From: Bacteroidales bacterium
GTDB taxonomy: Bacteria; Bacteroidota; Bacteroidia; Bacteroidales; Bacteroidaceae
Assembly (NCBI GenBank): GCA_012517855.1
Contig: JAAYUD010000096.1
Coordinates: 1 to 64,000, forward strand
Reading direction: 5' to 3'
DNA: 64,000 nucleotides
Shown here: positions 34,501-42,055 of the stretch, in pieces
Position numbering within the stretch: the stretch's first letter is position 1
Layout: each line of letters begins with the position of its first letter
Notes under the pieces: model-generated
What the model saw: the letters and a program-made list of their open reading frames with translations, nothing else
What the model was told of the DNA's origin: nothing
The model's database searches: none
Program-made: the position numbers and the translations under genes

Positions 34501-35430
34501 TCACACAAAAGTATTGCCTATTTCATTCCTAAAAGGAATAGATCCCTGTGCGCCCATTCTTGTTACACAAATCGAGGCAGCCTTCGTTCCAAATTGGACA
34601 GCCTCGAATACTGTTTTACCTTCTGCCAAAGCGACACATACTCCACCACAGAAAGTATCACCTGCCGCAGTAGTATCAACAGCTTCTACGCTATAAGCAG
34701 GAATCTGTTTGTATTTTCCATCATGAAAGACAATAGTTCCTTTCGATCCCAGAGTGACAATCACCGTTTTAACACCCTTGGATATTATCTCTCCAATAGC
34801 ATCTTGAGCAGACTTCAAATCCGCAACACATCTTTTCGTAATAGTTTCCATTTCAGGCGAATTTGGTATTATAACATCTACATTCGACAATAATTCAGAA
34901 GGCAATGCCTCTTTTGGAGCAGGAGCAGGATTAAGTACAACTATTGCACCATGCTGCTTAGCCATACGAGCCGCATAAGTCACGGTGAGGACAGGAATCT
35001 CGAGTTGTAATAAAACGATAGCTGCGTTTTTGATAATTGGTTCCGCACGGTTTATATCTTCTTCAGATAAACAATAGTTAGCTCCAGAAGCCACAGATAT
35101 GCAATTTTCTCCCTTTTGATCTATATTAATAAGAGCAACGCCCGAGGGCTGTTCAGATGAAACACTTACATGCTCTACATTTATATGATCCTCATTATAT
35201 TTCGCGATAGCTTCCTTGCCAAACATATCATTACCCACTTTGCAAATAAATGAGACATCGCCTCCCAAACGAGTGGCAGCAACGGCTTGATTTGCACCTT
35301 TCCCGCCTGGATTCATCAAAAATTCTCCACCCAAAACGGTTTCTCCCGGTTTGGGGAAATGATCAGATTTAATGACCATATCTGTATTACTACTTCCAAT
35401 AACAACTATTTTTTTCTTTATATTGCTCAT
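34501..35430 (-). CDS. rbsK: Ribokinase-type PfkB kinase
   Basis: 309 residues from the ATG at 35430 (MSNIKKKIVVIG); the longer track start would overlap the preceding gene. PfkB/ribokinase motifs: GSSNTDMVIK, NPGGKGANQAVAATRLGG (sugar-binding GGKGANQA), LEIPVLTVTYAA, NPAPAPKEALP, VIPNSPEMETIT and VDTTAAGDTFCGGVCVALAEG with the catalytic Asp in AAGD. It phosphorylates D-ribose, or a close pentose, to the 5-phosphate. With a GRP-type permease after it and an ADP-ribosylglycohydrolase-family gene before it, the setting resembles the ribose utilisation (rus) locus of B. thetaiotaomicron. Confidence 0.9.
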   Translation of the reverse strand: MSNIKKKIVVIGSSNTDMVIKSDHFPKPGETVLGGEFLMNPGGKGANQAVAATRLGGDVSFICKVGNDMFGKEAIAKYNEDHINVEHVSVSSEQPSGVALINIDQKGENCISVASGANYCLSEEDINRAEPIIKNAAIVLLQLEIPVLTVTYAARMAKQHGAIVVLNPAPAPKEALPSELLSNVDVIIPNSPEMETITKRCVADLKSAQDAIGEIISKGVKTVIVTLGSKGTIVFHDGKYKQIPAYSVEAVDTTAAGDTFCGGVCVALAEGKTVFEAVQFGTKAASICVTRMGAQGSIPFRNEIGNTFV

Positions 35431-35452
35431 GATTTTAGAGGTTACATTAATT

Positions 35453-37003
35453 TTAGCGATTCTTATATAAGGTAGTATTCGGATGATCGGAATATACAAT
35501 GATGTCTCCTAAATAAATCTGAGCATCATTTTGTGGATTCAACCATCGATATTCTATTTTATGTTCTTTTAATGGCAGCTGATAATGATAGAACAAATCT
35601 ACCCGCCTATTATCTATGCAATCATCGGAAGCTGTAGGAAGATTAGCAGTTTCTAACAATTTGCCATCCACATACAATTCGACCTTTGCTACATAATTAC
35701 TGTTTCCAGAGCATTTGACATATCCTCTTTGAACAAAACCAATACCCACAAAATTTACATTTTTCTCTCCTGTCAGCATTGCATTGACTACTAATTTATC
35801 TACAGGATAATGTCCTAAAAAAGACTTTTCATATCTTACAGGTAACGGTCTTTCAGAATTAATAAGAACGCGATTACTTTCTATTTTACCTCCATTTACA
35901 ACGATTTGCTTCTGAGCATGATCAAAGCTCAATTTACAAAGCTTGTTCAAAGAAACATCTGTATATGCAAATGGCCTATCCATCACATCGTAAATACTTT
36001 CTCTGAAACGTTCAGGAATCTTCGAATATCCTAAGACAGTACCTAATATTCCTGCTGACGTTGCCGCATTACAATCAGCATCTTGCCCACAACGAGCAGC
36101 AATATCTATAGTCGTATAAAAATCTTTATGACCGTAAAGAAGCCCCATCGTCACATAAGCGCTGTTAATCTTAGCATCAATATCAAAAGGCTCAAATACC
36201 CCATCAGGGCAACCGACCTCTGAACTCCACTTCTTTTGTAGCTCAAACCAAGTACGTTTCCAATCATTCGGATACATTTTATGCCAATTGATAACATCCT
36301 TAATACATGCATAAAAATCACTTTGAGTAGGGATTGTGGCCAATGCATTTTTCACAATCCAGTCCATATCATCCGAAGAGAAAGATAATGAATAAAGTGC
36401 CCCAACATAAACTCCACCATACCATCCATCGCCGTAAGTAAACAAATGTCCTACTTTATCAGAGATTTTAGATGCACTATTGGGCATGCCAGGACACATT
36501 AAGCCAACAAAATCGGCTTCTATCTGATAATCGATATCATCGGCATGCGGATTATTTAACCAACAACCCAAAGGTTTTATATTATGAGTTATATTATACC
36601 GAGCTACCTGATTAGCATGCCAAAGAGGAAACTTCATACGAGCAAACGAATGCGCAAATGAATCGACCGGAGCATACAATCCTAAACGATCAACCACATT
36701 CACAAAAACAATATTGACATATAAATCATCATACAATCCAGGAAATGTATCATAATAATATTTTACGCTATTTTTCGACCATTTGATAGGTGTATAATCC
36801 TGAATCATTGTCCCATTATGCCTGAATTCTACGGGGCCACCATAAGTACAGCCAATTGTTTTAGCAATCCATCCACCCTTAATTTTATCAAACAGGCGTT
36901 CTTTAGAAATAGCAAATAGTTTACTTTGCGCTTTAGCAGGAGCAAAGAACATTACCTCTAAAAAAATGATACCCAAGATCATTACGACATTCTTTTTTCT
37001 CAT
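35453..37003 (-). CDS. Secreted ADP-ribosylglycohydrolase-family protein
   Basis: 516 residues with a signal peptide (ending APAKAQ), unusual for a family best known from cytoplasmic de-ADP-ribosylation enzymes. DraG/ARH-type features: RLFDKIKGGWIAKTIGCTYGGPVEF, YDDLYVNIVFV (first acidic metal motif) and IAARCGQDADCNAATSAGILG (second metal motif; the canonical form is GxDTDT). Residues about 360-516 form a beta-sandwich (VELYVDGKLLE, YHYQLPLKEHKIEYRW), possibly a binding module. Placed before a ribokinase and a sugar permease, it likely cleaves a riboside bond in the periplasm. ADP-ribose, a nucleoside or a ribosylated glycan are all possible. Confidence 0.88.
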   Translation of the reverse strand: MRKKNVVMILGIIFLEVMFFAPAKAQSKLFAISKERLFDKIKGGWIAKTIGCTYGGPVEFRHNGTMIQDYTPIKWSKNSVKYYYDTFPGLYDDLYVNIVFVNVVDRLGLYAPVDSFAHSFARMKFPLWHANQVARYNITHNIKPLGCWLNNPHADDIDYQIEADFVGLMCPGMPNSASKISDKVGHLFTYGDGWYGGVYVGALYSLSFSSDDMDWIVKNALATIPTQSDFYACIKDVINWHKMYPNDWKRTWFELQKKWSSEVGCPDGVFEPFDIDAKINSAYVTMGLLYGHKDFYTTIDIAARCGQDADCNAATSAGILGTVLGYSKIPERFRESIYDVMDRPFAYTDVSLNKLCKLSFDHAQKQIVVNGGKIESNRVLINSERPLPVRYEKSFLGHYPVDKLVVNAMLTGEKNVNFVGIGFVQRGYVKCSGNSNYVAKVELYVDGKLLETANLPTASDDCIDNRRVDLFYHYQLPLKEHKIEYRWLNPQNDAQIYLGDIIVYSDHPNTTLYKNR

Positions 37004-37015
37004 ATCTTTTTCTTT

Positions 37016-38308
37016 CTATTTATTTTCAACTTTAGAAGATTCATTGCCGATAGCATTATAAACAGAAACTTCATAACTTCCTACCGCACTTGATTGTTTA
37101 TCAACATATTCTTTCGGATAATATCCTCCACGTTGTTGCAACATCATAATCAACATTCCATTTCTATATATATTATATCCCGCAGCTTCTGCAAAATCAT
37201 CAGCTAGCCATGAAATTTTTATCCCGTCATCAACTTTTGAGACCGTTACGCTTTCCACCGGTTGAGGAGTGGGCAATAGAGGGAGTACACCTTTGCTACA
37301 ATAATGGATATAAGAATCGTTGTAGTCTTTATGCACAATCAAAGGACTGTTATAATGATCATAAGCAAAACTTATAAAATTTTCCACATAAGGTTTTTCT
37401 GCTTTCAACTGCTCCGCAACACGAGACAAAGGAGCACTAACGCCGTACGGACTAATAAAGGTTTCTACATTACCCCAAAACTTCAACCCGGACTTTGTAT
37501 CAACTGCTTGTTTCAATTTAGAGAACCACATCGGCACACTGGATAGTTCCAATCCACCTGCCCCAACACAGTCTTGAGGAACAAACACATCACCTTTTCT
37601 AAAGTTTGTTTGCGCAAAGATATTAATCCAAAACTGTTTATATCCATCAGCATCCAATCCGCCTGCCTTTTCATTCATAAAAGGAGATAGCCACAAAGGC
37701 ATATTTGGACTAACAGACGAAAGATGTCCCAGATTTGTATTCAACGCATTAACAAGCGCAACTTGGCGGTCATTTGAAATCCAATTGACATTATCTACTT
37801 CCCAAACCCAATACCAACCATACATCGTATCACCATATTTACTTTTATATAATGATAATAATTCATCGGCAACAGAATTTCCAATATTCATTTGATTAAC
37901 AAGCCAATCAGCACTAACTTTAGAGTTCCACCACTTATCATTAAAATTCAATCCCAATAAAATTTTAATGCCATATTTATGAGCGCTCTCCAAGCACTTG
38001 CCAATACTTTCATTTTGAGTTGACGGGCTGAATAATTTTGATGGATAACAAGTTGTAAGTTGCCCATTGAGATCCATAGACCAAGCCGGTCCATAAATAA
38101 GATATTGAATACCTGCATTTTTCAACATATTCATTTCTTGTTCCCATCGAGCCATATCCCAGTCGGAAGATAACCATGGTTGCAAAAAAGAGCCACAAAA
38201 ACGGGGAGTGGAGAGACCCCCGTTTTCTTGTTTTTCAGAAGAATTGGAAGAAGAACAGCCAACTATGAAAAACAAAAGACCTATTATGAATACGATAATC
38301 TTTTTCAT
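37016..38308 (-). CDS. DUF4434-FN3-like lipoprotein
   Basis: 430 residues; the lipoprotein signal LLFFIVGCSS puts the lipid cysteine at residue 18. The DUF4434-type barrel (about 36-330) opens with FCGSFLQPWL and carries YGWYWVWEVDNV (E170), FVPQDCVGAGG (D246) and FWGNVETF (E282). A fibronectin type III-like domain follows (about 350-430, IKISWLADDFAEAAGYNIYRNG, SYEVSVYNAIGNES). The whole protein matches the C-terminal half of the fusion at 19388 nearly motif for motif. It starts inside the end of the acetylesterase gene (4-base overlap). A surface or periplasmic carbohydrate-active enzyme is inferred. Confidence 0.82.
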   Translation of the reverse strand: MKKIIVFIIGLLFFIVGCSSSNSSEKQENGGLSTPRFCGSFLQPWLSSDWDMARWEQEMNMLKNAGIQYLIYGPAWSMDLNGQLTTCYPSKLFSPSTQNESIGKCLESAHKYGIKILLGLNFNDKWWNSKVSADWLVNQMNIGNSVADELLSLYKSKYGDTMYGWYWVWEVDNVNWISNDRQVALVNALNTNLGHLSSVSPNMPLWLSPFMNEKAGGLDADGYKQFWINIFAQTNFRKGDVFVPQDCVGAGGLELSSVPMWFSKLKQAVDTKSGLKFWGNVETFISPYGVSAPLSRVAEQLKAEKPYVENFISFAYDHYNSPLIVHKDYNDSYIHYCSKGVLPLLPTPQPVESVTVSKVDDGIKISWLADDFAEAAGYNIYRNGMLIMMLQQRGGYYPKEYVDKQSSAVGSYEVSVYNAIGNESSKVENK

Positions 38309-39708
38309 TTACAATCTGTACGAAAAGGTGCCAAAGGCAAACCATTAATATCAAACAAATCAGGAACAGCATCATTGCTGAAACAATATCTAACCCCTTT
38401 AGGTTTCATAACATCATTCGAAGACACACTTATTAAACCATCATGCAATAATTTAGCCTGAGCAGGATAACATTTTCCTGTTTCATCAACCACCTCAAAA
38501 TGTTGTATCGTCTTTCCCTTGCAAACTAATTTCCCGATAGCAGTTGTAGTTACTACTACTTTATTGCCCTTTATCTTGAAACTTTTCAGCATTGGAGAAA
38601 ATGGATTTACTTCTTTATGATTGTACTTTTCATACAGGGCCATATTTCCCAAACGAAATCCGACTTCCTTTTTCAAAGCAGGATGAATATCCGATATATC
38701 ATTCACCAAATCTCCAATGGTCACCATACCGACATTAGTCATACGAGTCAACATATTTGATTGTTGTTCACGCAAGCAAGCTCCATTTTGGGCAGAGTAA
38801 CCATTCCAAGGTGCTATTTGCACATAATAAAAAGGAAGAAAATGACGATTAGCATTTCTCCATCCCTTAATTAAACCACCAAATAAATCACCATAATCTG
38901 CGGCCCGTTCATTATTTCCTTCGCCCTGATACCAAATAACACCAGCTATCGTATAATTAATAATAGGAGATATCATCGCATTGTATATAGAAGAGGGAGC
39001 TATTGGAGTCCAACCAAGAGACTGCTTATGGGCTTTCTGATACAATGAGTTCTCCAGCTTATATGACGAATCAGGGATCCACGGTTCGATAGAAGTTCCT
39101 CCCCAATAAGAACCAATTAAACCCACCGGAACATTTAGTTTCTCATTTAAACGATAACCGAAGTAATATGCGACGACGCTAAAATTCTGACATGTTTCGG
39201 GAGAGCATATTTCCCATTTTCCAGCAATCTGGTCTTGCGGATATTCGGAAGTTGCTTTGGAGACTTTAAAGAAACGAATACTTTTACCGGTAAGGTCTTC
39301 TTTTACATTCTTGGCATCATCTACACGCCACATGAAACAGTATTCCATATTAGACTGTCCAGAGCATAACCATGTTTCCCCAATTAGTATATCATCAACT
39401 GTCTTTACTAATTTATTGTCCCAACCATAGAAACGAATCTGAAAAGGACCTGATTCGGAAGGGGTATGAATATAAGACTCCCATTTGCAATACTCGTTAG
39501 AAGAGGTATGAATAGTATCGGTTGGATTCCAGCTACACACAATTTTCAGATCCCACGTACCTGGACACCAGCCCCACAACTTCACTTCTGCATTACGCTG
39601 CATTACAGCATGATCACTAATAATAGAAGGTAAAGCAAACTCTTCATTTTGCGACAAGACATCGACAAAAGGCAGCAAAAATAAAATTAGATATACAAAT
39701 CTCTTCAT
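38305..39708 (-). CDS. Sialate O-acetylesterase-like carbohydrate esterase (SASA family)
   Basis: 467 residues with a signal peptide. SGNH/SASA motifs: IISDHAVMQRNAEVKLWGW, GETWLCSGQSNMEYCF (nucleophile Ser119 in GQSN), IWYQGEGNN (oxyanion-hole block) and DISDIHPALKKEVG (catalytic Asp and His). The family removes O-acetyl groups from sialic acids, and in PULs often from xylan or other acetylated glycans. No sialidase or sialic-acid catabolic gene is visible here, so a non-sialic acetylated sugar is more likely. It overlaps the next gene by 4 bases. Confidence 0.9.
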   Translation of the reverse strand: MKRFVYLILFLLPFVDVLSQNEEFALPSIISDHAVMQRNAEVKLWGWCPGTWDLKIVCSWNPTDTIHTSSNEYCKWESYIHTPSESGPFQIRFYGWDNKLVKTVDDILIGETWLCSGQSNMEYCFMWRVDDAKNVKEDLTGKSIRFFKVSKATSEYPQDQIAGKWEICSPETCQNFSVVAYYFGYRLNEKLNVPVGLIGSYWGGTSIEPWIPDSSYKLENSLYQKAHKQSLGWTPIAPSSIYNAMISPIINYTIAGVIWYQGEGNNERAADYGDLFGGLIKGWRNANRHFLPFYYVQIAPWNGYSAQNGACLREQQSNMLTRMTNVGMVTIGDLVNDISDIHPALKKEVGFRLGNMALYEKYNHKEVNPFSPMLKSFKIKGNKVVVTTTAIGKLVCKGKTIQHFEVVDETGKCYPAQAKLLHDGLISVSSNDVMKPKGVRYCFSNDAVPDLFDINGLPLAPFRTDCK

Positions 39709-39727
39709 AATAAAATATCTATTATAT

Positions 39728-40789
39728 TTAGATCTTTTGTTTTTTATACCAACCCATATATTGGTTATATAATCTAACCGTTTCGTCTCTCAATCCGGCA
39801 TAAGCCTTTGAAGCTGGTTTATTCATAATTCCCAAATATTGATATACCAATATTTTATCGACAAAAGGCGAAATGTCGGACATCTGATGAAGAATCCGAT
39901 TGAAGTCGGCTGGAATTAGATTTCCACTCACACCACGTTCAAAATAAAAGAGTTCCATATCTGCCCAAATTCTTGAACGGGCAGCTTTCTGATGAGCCTT
40001 GTACAAAGACTCAAAGTAACGAGCCGGCTCACCCAATTTTGTAGAGTTCACTCCAACACCATCTTGATATGCCACAATTTCAATATTCATACGCTCCAAT
40101 TGACGAACATAATTATCGTCAGCTTTTTCTGCTTTAATATTATAAGGTGCTATCAGATTCACACAATTAGGATTCAACCTCTTTGCACGCTGAGCGCAGT
40201 CATTCACATAATCAATATAGAATTCATCAAAATAAGGATGCAAATATGATTCATTGGGAAAATACCAACCATAAAAACTTTTATGATGTCCATACTTCGT
40301 TGCAACTTCTTCCATCGCCTTAGCTCGCATGTAAGCAATATCTTTATCTTTCATCATGCGATCGGGATCTGTACCATCGCCCCAAAAGTCATTACTAATA
40401 AAGAACTTGATACCTACTTCATCGGCAGCAGACAAAATAGCTTCCAACGGATCTTCGCATGTCAATTTAAACTTGGGAGCCAAACTTGTATCATAAAAAG
40501 CTTTACCAAAAGCGGCAATACTCATCAGAACCAAATATTCCAATCCCACCTCATGTATTTCGTATATTTTATCTTTCCATTGCTGGGCAGTGAAATGAGC
40601 CAAATCTTTATCCCAATATTCACTCTCAGTAGGCAATAAATGTTGAAACTCAAACCAGGAACCCGATATCGGTTTAATCTTTCCATTATAAGATTCACAT
40701 TGCTTCAAAAAACTACTGCGAGCAAATTGAGGAATTAATAAACCTGCCGTTCCTAATCCAAATGTGCTTAAAAAGTTCCTTCTATTCAT
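39728..40789 (-). CDS. DUF4434-type TIM-barrel protein with twin-arginine-like signal
   Basis: 353 residues. The N-terminus MNRRNFLSTFGLGTAGLLIP has an RR-x-F-L motif with a hydrophobic core. The barrel shows SGSWFEFQ (42-49), FYGWYFPNES (E180), IVAYQDGVG (D243) and IWADMELF (E279). It is a close paralogue of the protein at 22512. It is the first gene of the six-gene unit that ends with the permease, and lies divergent from a LacI-family regulator. Unlike that paralogue, the D motif reads QDGVG rather than QDEVG. No known activity; a hydrolase is inferred. Confidence 0.82.
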   Translation of the reverse strand: MNRRNFLSTFGLGTAGLLIPQFARSSFLKQCESYNGKIKPISGSWFEFQHLLPTESEYWDKDLAHFTAQQWKDKIYEIHEVGLEYLVLMSIAAFGKAFYDTSLAPKFKLTCEDPLEAILSAADEVGIKFFISNDFWGDGTDPDRMMKDKDIAYMRAKAMEEVATKYGHHKSFYGWYFPNESYLHPYFDEFYIDYVNDCAQRAKRLNPNCVNLIAPYNIKAEKADDNYVRQLERMNIEIVAYQDGVGVNSTKLGEPARYFESLYKAHQKAARSRIWADMELFYFERGVSGNLIPADFNRILHQMSDISPFVDKILVYQYLGIMNKPASKAYAGLRDETVRLYNQYMGWYKKQKI

Positions 40790-40838
40790 AATAATGATTA
40801 ATTAGCCTACAAATAACACTATTCTTATTTCTTTTATC

Positions 40839-40848
40839 AAAACGTTTT
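40839..40848. promoter_or_regulatory. Candidate LacI-family operator (AAAACGTTTT)
   Basis: A perfect 10-bp palindrome centred on CG lies 50 bases upstream of the DUF4434-first operon and 160 bases upstream of the divergent LacI-type gene. A-rich half-sites around a central CG are typical of LacI-family operators. It would let the regulator control the ribokinase-containing unit and perhaps itself. Confidence 0.5.
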
Positions 40849-41008
40849 TATAATTTTATTCCGAAGAACCTTATTTTATTATCATATTTATATTCAAAAG
40901 CGATACATAGAACATAAACACTTTACAAAAGTGAATATATTATAAAGAAAAAACAAATTAAACACAAACATTTTTAAATATTTTTTTAACCAACCCTAAT
41001 AAAAACTA

Positions 41009-42013
41009 ATGAAACGAAGTACACTTACCGATATATCAAAACAAACAGGGTATTCCATATCCACTATTTCCAGGGCGCTCAACGGGAAAAGTAAGGATTA
41101 TAGAATCAGCCAAGAAGCTGTTGAAAAGATCATTAAAGTTGCTGAGAATTTGAAATTTAGGTCCGATTTTCATGCACAAAATTTGTGCAGACCCAATACA
41201 CGCACAATAGGACTACTTGTCCCTCATATAGAAAACCCCTTTTTCGCAGAAATTGCCAAAACGATAATCCACGAGGCACAAAAGAACGGATACATTATTA
41301 TTGTTATCGACACAATGGATAAAGTCGAAATAGAAAAGCGTGCTTTGGAATCTTTATTAGTGCGCAACGTTGATGGAATTATTATAGTACCGACAACCGA
41401 CGATCCCCTATTTCTGGAAAAAATCAGCCTTAAGATTCCAGTCGTACTAGCCGACCGTTACTTCGAGCAAACGCCACTACCTTATATTTCTACTGACAAT
41501 TATCAAGGAGCATATACTGCTACTAACCTACTATTGAATGCCAAGCACCATCGAATTCTTTGCATTCAAGGAAACAGAAACTCCATTACAAACAAAGAAC
41601 GCATCCATGGATTTATGGATGCAATGCACATATCAGGTCATGAAAGCGAAGCAATGATTAGAGGAAACGATTTCTCTGCCAGAAACGGATACATCGAGAC
41701 CAAATTGGCTCTAAAAGATATAAGACCTACAGCCATTTTCACATTAAGCAGCACGATTCTATTAGGGACTCTCAAAGCATTAAACGAATACAAGTTGAAT
41801 ATACCAAAAGACATTTCTGTCGTTTCTTTCGACAACAATTCATACATGGATTATTTAAGCCCTTCCATCACTAGCATCGCACAGCCTGTAGAGCAAATGG
41901 GCATCAGAGCATTCAACATGATAATTAAAATGATTTCGGGTAAAAAAATCATTCACCCCGACATACTACTCCCACCATCTATTGTAAAACGCGATTCCAT
42001 CCGAACCATTTAA
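41009..42013 (+). CDS. LacI/GalR-family transcriptional regulator
   Basis: 334 residues. The N-terminal helix-turn-helix is canonical (LTDISKQTGYSISTISRALNGKSKDYRIS), followed by the hinge and a periplasmic-binding-protein-like effector domain (TIGLLVPHIENPFFAEIAKTI, IPVVLADRYFE, ISTDNYQGAYTATNLL, ISVVSFDNNSYMDYLSPSITSIAQPVEQMG). It senses a sugar or sugar phosphate. It faces away from the six-gene unit with ribokinase and permease across 219 bases containing a palindrome. Local control of that unit is likely, with a ribose-type effector as the first guess. It is the only regulator visible in the whole 2.5-42 kb region. Confidence 0.93.
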   Translation: MKRSTLTDISKQTGYSISTISRALNGKSKDYRISQEAVEKIIKVAENLKFRSDFHAQNLCRPNTRTIGLLVPHIENPFFAEIAKTIIHEAQKNGYIIIVIDTMDKVEIEKRALESLLVRNVDGIIIVPTTDDPLFLEKISLKIPVVLADRYFEQTPLPYISTDNYQGAYTATNLLLNAKHHRILCIQGNRNSITNKERIHGFMDAMHISGHESEAMIRGNDFSARNGYIETKLALKDIRPTAIFTLSSTILLGTLKALNEYKLNIPKDISVVSFDNNSYMDYLSPSITSIAQPVEQMGIRAFNMIIKMISGKKIIHPDILLPPSIVKRDSIRTI

Positions 42014-42055
42014 ACCTTAAGCAAACGTGTAGAATAGAATAGTTTAGCTTCCATT

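Noticed and set aside
38305-39708. Sialic-acid catabolism suggested by the sialate O-acetylesterase name
   Set aside because: No sialidase, sialate lyase, epimerase or transporter is present. The family also includes esterases for other acetylated glycans.
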